Notes under the pieces: generated by a model | What the model was told of the DNA's origin: nothing | What the model saw: the letters and a program-made list of their open reading frames with translations, nothing else | Databases searched by the model: none | Made by a program: the position numbers and the translations under genes | In this document: piece after piece, positions 16,652 through 25,361 of the stretch | Layout: every line of letters starts with the position of its first letter | Numbering within the stretch: position 1 is the stretch's first letter | DNA from: Peptoniphilus lacrimalis DSM 7455 | GTDB lineage: Bacteria; Bacillota; Clostridia; Tissierellales; Peptoniphilaceae | Direction: 5' to 3' | DNA length: 64,000 bases | Assembly: GCF_000378725.1 (NCBI RefSeq) | Contig: NZ_KB900370.1 | Coordinates: forward strand, 124,001-188,000

Positions 16652-17929
16652 ATGAGCGGAATATTTGGAGTATTTTCAAGCAAAAAAAATGTTAATGTTT
16701 TTCCTACAATTTATTCAGGTTTATTTGCCCTCCAACACAGGGGTCAAGATGCAATGGGAGTTTCATTATTAGAAAATGACAAACTTTCAGAAGTCAAGGG
16801 CAAAGGACTTGTAACGGATAACATTAAATTTGATAACATAAATAGATTAGAAGGATATGTGGGTTTATCTCACGTTAGATATCCATTTTCTGATGATGAT
16901 AAAACCCTTTTACCTATGCCTTGGGTGTTTTATCCAGGAACTGAAGGGGAAAAAGCTTTAATAGCTATTGATGGAAAGTTTATTAATAAAGTTGAAGCCG
17001 AAGAAATCTCAGAAGTTTTAAATAGAAGTATGGATGATATTATAGAATTTATTTCTTATTTGAAGGGAGCTTATTCTATTTTATTTGCCAAAGAAGATAA
17101 GATGATTGCCATTCGTGACCCTTATGGAATAAAACCTCTTGTAATTGGTCACAAGGGTTGTGAAACTATAGTTTCAACAGAAAGTTGTGCTATAGAAGCT
17201 AATGGTGGTCAAGTGGATCACTTCTTGCAAGCTGGTGAAATAGTCGTTATCGACAAAAATGGTTATAAGTCTTATTTTGCCAAAGAAAGAGCTTATTGCC
17301 CATGTATTTTTGAAATGGTTTATACAGCAAGACCAGATTCTATAATTGATGGAGTTTCAGTATATGATGCTAGACTAAAAATGGGAGAAATACTTTATAG
17401 AGAAAATCCTGTTAAGGCAGATATAGTTGTTGGCTCTCCAGATTCAGGTCTTATTGCTGCTATTGGATTTGCCAAGGCTAGTGGAATAGAATATGAAAAT
17501 GCCATCGTTAGAAATAAATATATAGGAAGAACTTTCATCCTACCAACAGATGATATGAGAAAAAAAGATATAAAAATTAAACTTAATCCGATTAAGAAAT
17601 TTTTAAAGGGAAAGGATGTAGTTCTTGTTGATGACTCTATAGTAAGAGGAAATACTATAAAAAGAGTTATAGAAATATTAAAGGATTCAGGAGTCAATAA
17701 AATTCATATAAGAATAGCATCTCCTCCAGTAATTAATTCTGGTTCTTTAACCTTTGATATTCCAAAAGAAGAAGAACTTATTTCTCATGACAGAAGCATT
17801 GAAGAAGTTAGAAAACTAATAGGTGCCGATTCTTTAGGATATATTAGTTTAGAAGGCTTACGTGAAGCTTGCGGTAATAAAAATTACTATGAAAAATGTT
17901 TTGGGGGCAATGACCCATTTAAGGAGTAA
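16652..17929 (+). CDS. purF: PurF-like amidophosphoribosyltransferase with degenerate glutaminase domain
   Basis: A 425-residue PurF homologue, shorter than the usual 450-500. The phosphoribosyltransferase half is intact: 'VRNKYIGRTFILP', PRPP loop 'VVLVDDSIVRGNT'. The N-terminal glutaminase half is not: residue 2 is Ser (AGC at 16655) where the Cys nucleophile belongs, 'IDGKF' (106-110) replaces HNGNL with its oxyanion Asn, and the SDSE segment carrying the catalytic Asp is missing. HVRY (74-77) remains. An in-frame stop just upstream rules out a longer N-terminus. One Fe-S ligand region reads SGS instead of containing Cys. I infer an ammonia-dependent enzyme making phosphoribosylamine. Confidence 0.88.
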   Translation: MSGIFGVFSSKKNVNVFPTIYSGLFALQHRGQDAMGVSLLENDKLSEVKGKGLVTDNIKFDNINRLEGYVGLSHVRYPFSDDDKTLLPMPWVFYPGTEGEKALIAIDGKFINKVEAEEISEVLNRSMDDIIEFISYLKGAYSILFAKEDKMIAIRDPYGIKPLVIGHKGCETIVSTESCAIEANGGQVDHFLQAGEIVVIDKNGYKSYFAKERAYCPCIFEMVYTARPDSIIDGVSVYDARLKMGEILYRENPVKADIVVGSPDSGLIAAIGFAKASGIEYENAIVRNKYIGRTFILPTDDMRKKDIKIKLNPIKKFLKGKDVVLVDDSIVRGNTIKRVIEILKDSGVNKIHIRIASPPVINSGSLTFDIPKEEELISHDRSIEEVRKLIGADSLGYISLEGLREACGNKNYYEKCFGGNDPFKE

Positions 17930-17934
17930 GATAA

Positions 17935-18963
17935 ATGTCAATTAATTATAAAGATGCTGGCGTTGATGTAGCAGCCGGTCAAGAAGAAGTTAAACTAATT
18001 AAAACTATTGTTGAAAAAACTCACGATTCTAATGTACTTTCAGCTATTGGAGGTTTTTCAGGTCTTTATGATATAAATTTCAAAAATATCGAAGAACCAG
18101 TTTTAGCTTCAGGAACTGATGGAGTAGGAACTAAGGTAATAATAGCTCAAAAGATGAAAAAAAATGACACTATTGGCATAGATTGTGTAGCAATGTGTGT
18201 AAATGATATTTTGTGCCAAGGTGCTAAACCTTTATTTTTCCTTGACTATATTGGAGCTGGTAAACTTGTGCCTGAAAAAATGGCAGAAATTGTTAAGGGT
18301 GTAAGTTTAGGATGTAAGATTGCTGGAGCTTCTTTAATTGGTGGAGAAACTGCAGAAATGCCAGGTGTTTATAATATTGACGATTATGATTTAGCAGGCT
18401 TTGCAGTAGGAATTGTTGATAAGAAAAAAATTATAGATAAATCTTTAATAAAAGAAGGGGATATTCTTTTTGGACTATCCTCTTCAGGCATACATTCAAA
18501 TGGTTATTCACTGGTTAGAAAAATTGTATTTGAAGAAAATAACTTTTCCCTAGATCAAAAATTTCAAGGACTAGAAAAAAACTTAGGTCAAACTTTACTA
18601 GAACCGACAAAAATTTATGTTAAAGAGATGCTACCCCTTGTGGAAGAAGGTCTAATTCATGGAATGTGCCATATCACAGGTGGAGGTTTCTACGAAAATG
18701 TGCCGCGTATGATTCCAAATGGATTTTGTGCAAAAGTTGATTTAAGTAAAGTTAAAAGACCTCAAATTTTTAATTTATTACAAGAATGGGGAAATCTTAA
18801 ATTAGAAGATATGTATGGAACTTTTAATATGGGTATAGGTCTAATTTTTGCAGTGGATAAAAATGATGAAAAGAAAGTAATGGATCATTTTAAAGATTAT
18901 GATTCAATTTATAAAGTTGGTAGTGTAGTAAAAGGGGATAATAAGATTGACCTCAAATATTAA
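17935..18963 (+). CDS. purM: Phosphoribosylformylglycinamidine cyclo-ligase (AIR synthetase)
   Basis: A 342-residue protein of normal length that closes the imidazole ring of AIR with ATP. 'YKDAGVDVAAGQEEV', 'GGFSGLYDI', 'ASGTDGVGTKV', 'DCVAMCVNDI', 'GGETAEMPG' and 'HITGGGFYENVPRM' are characteristic. RBS GGAGTAAG lies 8 bases before the ATG, five bases after purF. Its 3' end overlaps purN by 17 bp. Confidence 0.97.
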   Translation: MSINYKDAGVDVAAGQEEVKLIKTIVEKTHDSNVLSAIGGFSGLYDINFKNIEEPVLASGTDGVGTKVIIAQKMKKNDTIGIDCVAMCVNDILCQGAKPLFFLDYIGAGKLVPEKMAEIVKGVSLGCKIAGASLIGGETAEMPGVYNIDDYDLAGFAVGIVDKKKIIDKSLIKEGDILFGLSSSGIHSNGYSLVRKIVFEENNFSLDQKFQGLEKNLGQTLLEPTKIYVKEMLPLVEEGLIHGMCHITGGGFYENVPRMIPNGFCAKVDLSKVKRPQIFNLLQEWGNLKLEDMYGTFNMGIGLIFAVDKNDEKKVMDHFKDYDSIYKVGSVVKGDNKIDLKY

Positions 18964-19549
18964 TATTGCAGTTTTTATTTCAGGTGGCGGCACTAATCTT
19001 GCCGCCTTAATAGAAGGACAAGACAAAAACGTTTTTAAGGGTAAAATTAAGCTTGTTTTATCTAACAAAAAAAGTGCCTACGGCTTAGTTAGAGCTCAAA
19101 ATGCAGGCATAAAAAATATTGTAGAAAAAGACAATGAAAAAATTTTTAGAATTTTGCAAGATGAAAATATTGATTTAATAGTCTTAGCAGGATATTTGAA
19201 AATTTTACCGGATTTTATTATTAAAAACTTTGAGAATAGGATTATTAATATCCACCCTTCTCTAATACCATCTTTTTGTGGAGATGGTTTTTATGGTATA
19301 AAGGTTCATGAAAAAGTTATTGAAAGTGGAGTTAAGCTAACAGGAGCAACTACTCATTTTGTTACGGCTGAAACTGACATGGGACCGATCATTATGCAAG
19401 AAGCTGTAAAGGTTAATTTTGAAGATAGTCCAGAAGTTTTACAAAAAAGAGTTTTGGAAGTTGAACATAGAATTTTAGTAGAAAGTGTAAGACTTTTTTG
19501 CCAAGGGTCTTTAAGAGTTATTGAAAACAGAGTGAAAATAGAAAGGTAG
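18947..19549 (+). CDS. purN: Phosphoribosylglycinamide formyltransferase (10-formyl-THF)
   Basis: A 200-residue GAR transformylase. 'VFISGGGTNLAAL', 'IVLAGYLKILP', 'INIHPSLIPSF' (catalytic Asn and His), and 'THFVTAETDMGPII' (catalytic Asp) are visible. The start is TTG inside purM, about 10 bases after AAAGGGG. No ATG is available before the conserved strand, which supports the TTG. Confidence 0.95.
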   Translation: MTSNINIAVFISGGGTNLAALIEGQDKNVFKGKIKLVLSNKKSAYGLVRAQNAGIKNIVEKDNEKIFRILQDENIDLIVLAGYLKILPDFIIKNFENRIINIHPSLIPSFCGDGFYGIKVHEKVIESGVKLTGATTHFVTAETDMGPIIMQEAVKVNFEDSPEVLQKRVLEVEHRILVESVRLFCQGSLRVIENRVKIER

Positions 19550-19553
19550 TATT

Positions 19554-21059
19554 ATGAGAGCTTTAATTTCGGTTTATGACAAAGAAAATATTGTAGAATT
19601 TGCAAGAGAACTTGTAGCTTTAGATTGGGAAATTATCTCTACTGGAGGGACATTTAAAACACTAAAAGAAAATAATATTCCTGTTAAAGAAGTTGAAGAA
19701 GTAACAGGACAAAGAGAGATATTATCAGGCAGAGTAAAAACCCTTCATCCTAAAATTCATGGTGGTATTTTATTCAGAAGAGATAATAAAGACGATAAAA
19801 AAACTATAGAAGAAGAACAAATAAAGCCAATTGATATGATAGTTAATAATCTTTATCCCTTTGAAAATTGTCTTAGAGAAGGTAAAGACCATGAAACTTT
19901 AATAGAAAACATAGATATAGGTGGTCCATCAATGATTAGGGCTGCAGCAAAAAATTATAAGGATGTACTTATTGTTACAGAACCGTCAGATTATAAGAGC
20001 ATAATAGAAGCTCTAAAAGAGAATAAAATTGATATGACTTTTAGAGAAACATTAGCCAGAAAAGCTTTTTCATTAACTGCTCATTATGACTCAGTTATCT
20101 GTAATTATTTTCAAGAAAAAGCAGAAGAAAAATTTCCAAAATATATCAATAAATCATATACCTTCTCAAATAAGTTGAGATATGGAGAAAATTCTCATCA
20201 AGAGGCAGCTTATTACCAAGGAAAAATTTATGCACCATATAAAAAATTACATGGAAAAGAAATTTCCTACAATAATCTTTATGATATGTTTGCAGCAGTT
20301 AAAGCAGCTCGTGAATTTGATGATATAACAGTTGTTGCAGTAAAACATACAAACCCTTGTGGCATAGGAAGTGGAAAAAGTGTTAAGGAAGCTTTTATAA
20401 AAGCAAGAGATTGTGATGATGAATCAATTTTTGGTGGTATAATTGCAATAAACCATATTGTAGATAAAGAAGCAGCCGAACTTTTGCATGAAATTTTCTT
20501 GGAAATTGTTGTAGCACAAGGCTTTACTTCTGAAGCTCTTGAAATCTTGGAAAAGAAGAAAAATATAAGACTTATTGAGCTTAAAGATTTCAATAACTTT
20601 GAATTAGACACATCTTTTAAAGAAGTTTTAAATGGGATAATTGTTCAAGATTATGATGATATTTTATTAGATGAAGATAAGTTGCAAATTGTTTCAAAAA
20701 ATAAACCCACAGAAAAAGAAATGGAAGATTTGAAATTTGCCTTTAAGTGTGTAAAATATACTGCTTCAAATTCAATAGTAATTGCAAAAGATGGAGCAAG
20801 TCTTGGGATAGGTCAAGGACAAACAAAGAGATCTTGGGCAGTTGAGGAAGCAATTGAAAGGGCTGGAGAAAAAATTAAGGGAGCAGTTTGTGCATCTGAT
20901 GGATTTTTCTTTAGAGATACTATGGAACTTTTAAATAAGGCTGGAGTAAGGGCTATTATACAGCCAGGAGGCTCTGTAAAAGACAAGGAAGTAATTGAAT
21001 ATGCAGATGAACACGAAATGGCAATAATTTTTACAGGAATCAGACATTTTAGACACTAG
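19554..21059 (+). CDS. purH: Bifunctional AICAR transformylase/IMP cyclohydrolase
   Basis: A 501-residue two-domain enzyme for the last two steps to IMP. The N-terminal MGS-like cyclohydrolase domain has 'ALISVYDKENIVEFA', 'STGGTFKTLKE', 'SGRVKTLHPKIHGG' and 'NIDIGGPSMIRAAAKN'. The C-terminal transformylase has 'LRYGENSHQEAAYY', 'VAVKHTNPCGIGSG', and 'GGSVKDKEVI..ADEHEMAIIFTGIRHFRH'. Four bases separate it from purN. Confidence 0.97.
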   Translation: MRALISVYDKENIVEFARELVALDWEIISTGGTFKTLKENNIPVKEVEEVTGQREILSGRVKTLHPKIHGGILFRRDNKDDKKTIEEEQIKPIDMIVNNLYPFENCLREGKDHETLIENIDIGGPSMIRAAAKNYKDVLIVTEPSDYKSIIEALKENKIDMTFRETLARKAFSLTAHYDSVICNYFQEKAEEKFPKYINKSYTFSNKLRYGENSHQEAAYYQGKIYAPYKKLHGKEISYNNLYDMFAAVKAAREFDDITVVAVKHTNPCGIGSGKSVKEAFIKARDCDDESIFGGIIAINHIVDKEAAELLHEIFLEIVVAQGFTSEALEILEKKKNIRLIELKDFNNFELDTSFKEVLNGIIVQDYDDILLDEDKLQIVSKNKPTEKEMEDLKFAFKCVKYTASNSIVIAKDGASLGIGQGQTKRSWAVEEAIERAGEKIKGAVCASDGFFFRDTMELLNKAGVRAIIQPGGSVKDKEVIEYADEHEMAIIFTGIRHFRH

Positions 21060-21066
21060 GAGGAAT

Positions 21067-22317
21067 ATGAAAGTATTAATTATTGGAACAGGCGGAAGAG
21101 AAAATGCTCTTGCTTGGAAAATTTCTAAATCAAAAAATATAGATAAGATTTATATGGCAAAGGGCAACGGAGGAAGTCAAGATTTTGCTACAAATGTTGA
21201 TATTTCCCCTACAGATATTGATGGATTATTAGATTTTGCCAAAAAAGAAAAAATTGATTTAACAGTTGTGGGTCCTGAAGATCCACTTTGTGCAGGAATT
21301 GTAGATAAATTCAAAGAAAATAATTTAAAAATTTTTGGACCCGATAAAGCTTGTGCAAGGTTTGAAGGGTCAAAAGAATTCACCAAGAAATTTTTGGAAA
21401 AATATAATATCCCTACTGCAAAATATAAATCTTTCATAGATTATGACAGTGCAAAAAATTATCTAGGAGAATTTTCCTATCCCTTAGTTATTAAGGCTGA
21501 CGGTTTGTGCTTAGGTAAAGGTGTATTTATATGCCAAGATAAAAAAGAAGCCTTGGAATCTCTGGAAAAAATTTTTATAGATAAAATATTTAAAGACCAA
21601 GGAAAAAAAGTAGTAATAGAAGAATATCTAAAGGGTTTTGAAGCATCGCTACTGTGCATAGTTTCAAATAATAAATTCTTCCCATTACAAACTTGCAAGG
21701 ACCATAAGCAAATATTTGACGGCAACGTGGGACCAAATACAGGGGGAGTTGGCACATATTCGCCAGGCGATAAATTTTCACAAAAAACCGAGGAAGAGAT
21801 TAGAAAGATTTTAAAAGGCATAGAAATAGGATTTAATAAAGAAAAAATATCCTACTATGGAATTTTATTTATTGGTTTTATGATTGAAAATGATATTCCA
21901 AAAGTCTTGGAATTTAATGTGCGTTTTGGAGATCCAGAAACAGAAGTATTGATGCCAAGATTAAAAGGCGATTTGCTGGAAATTATGATGAAAACTTTAG
22001 ATAATACCTTAAGTGAAGATGATATAAAGTGGAAAGATGAAGTTTCTTTAACAACAATTTTATGCTCAGGAGGTTATCCAAACTCCTATCAAAAAGGTAA
22101 AGAAATTACAGGACTTGATAAAGTTGATGGAGATGTAATTATTTTCCATAATGGAACAGTAAAAAAAGATGGAAAGTATTATACTGATGGTGGAAGAGTT
22201 TTATCAGTAACAAGCCTTGGAAAAGATTTAATAGAAGCAAGGAAAAAAGTATATAAAAATATTGAAAAAATAAATTTTCAAGATATGTACTACAGAAAAG
22301 ACATAGGTTTAATATAA
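21067..22317 (+). CDS. purD: Phosphoribosylamine--glycine ligase (GAR synthetase)
   Basis: A 416-residue ATP-grasp ligase joining glycine to phosphoribosylamine. 'VLIIGTGGRENALAWKI' has Asn in place of the usual His of GGREHA; 'TVVGPEDPLCAGIVD', 'PLVIKADGLCLGKGV', 'EEYLKGFEASLL', 'NTGGVGTYSPG' and 'EFNVRFGDPETEVLMPRL' are standard. Its substrate is the product of the atypical PurF. It is the last gene of the operon; the purL that often follows in clostridia is absent. Confidence 0.96.
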   Translation: MKVLIIGTGGRENALAWKISKSKNIDKIYMAKGNGGSQDFATNVDISPTDIDGLLDFAKKEKIDLTVVGPEDPLCAGIVDKFKENNLKIFGPDKACARFEGSKEFTKKFLEKYNIPTAKYKSFIDYDSAKNYLGEFSYPLVIKADGLCLGKGVFICQDKKEALESLEKIFIDKIFKDQGKKVVIEEYLKGFEASLLCIVSNNKFFPLQTCKDHKQIFDGNVGPNTGGVGTYSPGDKFSQKTEEEIRKILKGIEIGFNKEKISYYGILFIGFMIENDIPKVLEFNVRFGDPETEVLMPRLKGDLLEIMMKTLDNTLSEDDIKWKDEVSLTTILCSGGYPNSYQKGKEITGLDKVDGDVIIFHNGTVKKDGKYYTDGGRVLSVTSLGKDLIEARKKVYKNIEKINFQDMYYRKDIGLI

Positions 22318-22340
22318 AAAAATATAATATTTAAGAATTT

Positions 22341-22372
22341 GAAACAGTCCAAGAGGGCTGTTTCTTTTTTAT
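22341..22372 (+). terminator. Terminator of the purine operon
   Basis: GAAACAGTCC pairs with GGGCTGTTTC (one G-U) around a short AAGA-type loop and is followed by a T-rich tail at about 22364-22372. Confidence 0.88.
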
Positions 22373-22436
22373 TTTAAAAAACAGGAGAAAATTTATTTTT
22401 ATTTTCCGAAAAAATATATTGTAAGAGCAATAGAAA

Positions 22437-22481
22437 AGTTATTAAAAATCTATTGACATAGTTATTAAAACAATATAAACT
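22437..22481 (+). promoter_or_regulatory. Promoter and candidate operator of the fatty-acid operon
   Basis: TTGACA at 22453-22458 is a perfect -35 box; TATAAA (22474, 15-base spacer) or TAAACT (22476, 17-base spacer) could be the -10. The 11-mer AGTTATTAAAA occurs twice, at 22437-22447 and 22460-22470, 23 bp apart, flanking the -35 box. This is not the FapR or FabT consensus as I know them. No regulator gene lies in the operon. Confidence 0.6.
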
Positions 22482-22525
22482 ATTTAAAGAAATTAAATAA
22501 AATAATTATAAAAAGGAGAATAATT

Positions 22526-22756
22526 ATGACTTTTGATAAAATTAAAAATATTATTGTAGAAAATTTAGGAGTTAGCCCTGAAGAAGTTAAGCTCGACTCG
22601 CTTCTTTCTGATGATTTAGGAGCTGATTCTTTGGATGCGGTCGAAATTTCTATGGCTATTGAAGAAGAATTTGGTATAGATATTCCTGATGAAGTTTTGG
22701 AAAAGTTTAAAAAAGTTTCAGATATAGTAAACTTCGTAGATAAAGAAAATGAATAA
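22526..22756 (+). CDS. acpP: Acyl carrier protein
   Basis: A 76-residue acidic four-helix protein. The 'LGADSLDAVEISMAIEEEF' motif contains the Ser that carries 4'-phosphopantetheine. It shuttles acyl chains between all the Fab enzymes encoded downstream. AAAGGAGAAT precedes the ATG. It leads the operon and overlaps accB by 8 bp. Confidence 0.97.
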   Translation: MTFDKIKNIIVENLGVSPEEVKLDSLLSDDLGADSLDAVEISMAIEEEFGIDIPDEVLEKFKKVSDIVNFVDKENE

Positions 22757-23153
22757 TTTTGACACTATCTTTGATAAATTTATAAATTCAAATTTGTCAA
22801 AATTAAAATTTAAAGATAATAATTTTGAACTTTTTTTAGAAAAGGGTGGAGAAAAAGCGGAAATTGAAATAAAAAATACAGAGACACCTTTAAAAGAAAC
22901 TCATGAAAAGACTTTTGAAGAGATATGTTCTCCAATTGTCGGTGTTATTTATTTATCACAGGGACAGGGTAAGGAAAATTATGTTTCGCTAAATTCCAAG
23001 GTTAAGAAGGGTCAAGTTTTATGTATCCTAGAAGCAATGAAAGTTTTTAACGAGCTTAAGGCACCCTTTGACGGAATTATAAGAAAAATTAACTTCAATA
23101 GCGAAGACTTGGTTGGCCAGGGAGATGTAATTTTTGAGATGGAAAAATGTTAA
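22749..23153 (+). CDS. accB: Acetyl-CoA carboxylase biotin carboxyl carrier protein
   Basis: A 134-residue BCCP. The C-terminal biotinyl domain holds 'CILEAMKVFNELKAPFDG', with the biotin-accepting Lys in EAMK, and the thumb-like 'SPIVGVIYLSQGQGKENYVSLN' loop seen in bacterial BCCPs. The N-terminal 45 residues are a variable linker. It carries CO2 between AccC and AccAD for malonyl-CoA synthesis. It overlaps both neighbours. Confidence 0.94.
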   Translation: MNNFDTIFDKFINSNLSKLKFKDNNFELFLEKGGEKAEIEIKNTETPLKETHEKTFEEICSPIVGVIYLSQGQGKENYVSLNSKVKKGQVLCILEAMKVFNELKAPFDGIIRKINFNSEDLVGQGDVIFEMEKC

Positions 23154-24526
23154 AAAAAGTATTAATTGCAAATAGGGGAGAAATTGCCCTGAGAATTATT
23201 AGAGCTTGTCATGAAATGGGAATCAAAACTTGCGCAGTTTATTCCAAGGCAGATGAAAATTCATTGTTTGTAAAACTAGCTGATGAAAGTTATTCAATTG
23301 GCGAGGCTTTGCCGGCTAAATCATATTTAAATGTTTATAAAATTTTGACTGTGGCAAAGGCAAGAAATTGTGATGGTATTCATCCAGGCTATGGATTTTT
23401 ATCAGAATCATATTATTTTGCAAATCTTGTCAGGAAAAATAAAATCAAATTTATAGGACCGGACCCAGAAACTATTAAAAATATGGGCAATAAATCTCTT
23501 GCTATAAAAACAATGAGAGAAAATGGAGTGCCAACAGTTCCTGGTTCTGATGGGAATGTAAAAAGTGTTGAAGAGGCTATAAAAATAGCCGAAAAAATTT
23601 CTTATCCCTTGCTTTTAAAGGCATCTAGTGGCGGTGGTGGCAAAGGAATAAGAAGGGTAGATTCTAGGGAAGAATTGGTGGAAAAATTTCCTCTAGTTAA
23701 AATGGAAGCCAAGGCATCTTTTAAAGATGATTCAATATACATGGAAAAATTAATAGAAAATCCTCGACATATAGAAGTCCAAATACTTTGTGATGATTTT
23801 TCTAATATTTTATGTTTAGGTGAAAGAAACTGCTCTATACAAAGAGAAAATCAAAAAATGATTGAGGAATCTCCATCACCTGGCATATCCCAAGGCTTGA
23901 GAGAAAAATTATATGATGCAGCAAGAAAATCTGCCAAGGCTTGTGCATATAAAAATGCTGGGACTGTGGAATTTTTAGTTGATAAAGATGAAAATTTTTA
24001 TTTTTTAGAGATGAATACAAGAATTCAAGTTGAGCATCCGATTACAGAAATGGTTACAGGTGTTGATTTAGTCAAGAGCCAACTTAAAATAGCATCTGGT
24101 CTTGATATAAAAAATTTAAAAGTTGAACTTAAGGGCCACGCTATTGAAGCAAGAATTATAGCTAAAGACCCCCTAAATAATTTTTCAGTTTCCTGCGGAC
24201 GAGTAAATTTTTTTCATGAGCCTGGGGGAGTTGATACAAGATTTGATTCAGATTTATTTACTGGATCAGAAATTTCACCTTATTATGATTCTATGGTCGG
24301 TAAATTAATTGTCAAGGATAGGACAAGAACTTTAGCTATAAAAAAACTTAGGAGGGCCTTGGAAGAAACTTTCGTTTCTGGAATTTCAACAAATATCTGG
24401 TACTTATACACAATTTGCCACGATTTTTCCTTTATTAAAGGTAATTATGATACGTCCTTTATAAAAAATAATGAAGAAAATATATTAAAAGTAATGAGGT
24501 CTTACTATGACAAGTTTTTGGAATAA
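23147..24526 (+). CDS. accC: Acetyl-CoA carboxylase, biotin carboxylase subunit
   Basis: A 459-residue ATP-grasp biotin carboxylase. 'KKVLIANRGEIALRIIRACHEMG', 'HPGYGFLSE', the glycine loop 'KASSGGGGKGIRRV', 'ERNCSIQRENQKMIEESPSP', and 'FLEMNTRIQVEHPITEMVTG' are all present. It carboxylates the biotin of AccB using bicarbonate. The ATG lies inside the end of accB. Length and motifs fit AccC rather than pyruvate carboxylase, which would be longer. Confidence 0.97.
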   Translation: MLKKVLIANRGEIALRIIRACHEMGIKTCAVYSKADENSLFVKLADESYSIGEALPAKSYLNVYKILTVAKARNCDGIHPGYGFLSESYYFANLVRKNKIKFIGPDPETIKNMGNKSLAIKTMRENGVPTVPGSDGNVKSVEEAIKIAEKISYPLLLKASSGGGGKGIRRVDSREELVEKFPLVKMEAKASFKDDSIYMEKLIENPRHIEVQILCDDFSNILCLGERNCSIQRENQKMIEESPSPGISQGLREKLYDAARKSAKACAYKNAGTVEFLVDKDENFYFLEMNTRIQVEHPITEMVTGVDLVKSQLKIASGLDIKNLKVELKGHAIEARIIAKDPLNNFSVSCGRVNFFHEPGGVDTRFDSDLFTGSEISPYYDSMVGKLIVKDRTRTLAIKKLRRALEETFVSGISTNIWYLYTICHDFSFIKGNYDTSFIKNNEENILKVMRSYYDKFLE

Positions 24527-25361
24527 TAGAAAAAAACTTTTAGCTGATATAAGGTCTGGAAGAAATTTAGCAAAGATTAAGGCTAGAGGTAAAAAAATCC
24601 GAAAATGTCCCATCTGCAACAAGTATATATCAGAGGAAGAATTAGAAAAAAATTCCTACATTTGCAAATGCGGTGGATATTTTCCCATGCCAGCCTTAAA
24701 AAGAATTGATGAAATTATGGATGCCTCCTATGAAGTCATTGATTTTGATATTTCATTTTCAAATAAAATAAATTATCCCAATTATGATAGAAAATATTTA
24801 AACGCTCATATAAGAACTGGTTTAAAGGAAGCTGTGGTACTAGCAAAAGGGAAAATTTTATCCTATCCTTGCCTTGTTTTTGCAATGGAAAAAGAATTTT
24901 TTATGGGTTCAATGGCATTAAATACAGGTAAAATTATCAGAAAAGCCATTGAAATCGCACAAGAAAACTCCCTTCCTTTGATTTCCTTTGCCCTAAGTGG
25001 GGGTGCAAGAATGCAGGAGGGGATTTTTTCTCTTATGCAGATGGCAAATACTGTCAACGCTTTATCAAAATTTTTGCAAAAAAATTTATACATTTCAGTT
25101 TTGACAAATCCCACAATGGGTGGTGTAACGGCAAGTTTTGCAAGCCTAGGCGATATAATCGTTGCTGAAAAGGATGCTCATATTGGTTTTTCAGGTCCAA
25201 GAGTTATAGAAAAAACTTTAAATATTAAATTATCTGAGGATTTTCAAAGTGCTGAGCTTCTTTTAGAAAATGGTTTTGTAGATGAAATTTTATGTAGAAA
25301 AGAAATACGTCAATATTTAGGAAAAATTTTATCATTTCATGAGGATATGTATGGCAATTAA
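24507..25361 (+). CDS. accD: Acetyl-CoA carboxylase carboxyltransferase beta subunit
   Basis: A 284-residue crotonase-fold subunit. An N-terminal zinc ribbon (C-P-I-C ... C-K-C around residues 33-52) marks it as the beta subunit; the body has 'FALSGGARMQEGIFSLMQMANT' and 'TNPTMGGVTASFASLGDIIVAE..AHIGFSGPRVIE'. The second pair of ribbon Cys reads C-x-C instead of C-x2-C. It overlaps accC by 20 bp and accA by 11 bp. Confidence 0.95.
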   Translation: MTSFWNNRKKLLADIRSGRNLAKIKARGKKIRKCPICNKYISEEELEKNSYICKCGGYFPMPALKRIDEIMDASYEVIDFDISFSNKINYPNYDRKYLNAHIRTGLKEAVVLAKGKILSYPCLVFAMEKEFFMGSMALNTGKIIRKAIEIAQENSLPLISFALSGGARMQEGIFSLMQMANTVNALSKFLQKNLYISVLTNPTMGGVTASFASLGDIIVAEKDAHIGFSGPRVIEKTLNIKLSEDFQSAELLLENGFVDEILCRKEIRQYLGKILSFHEDMYGN

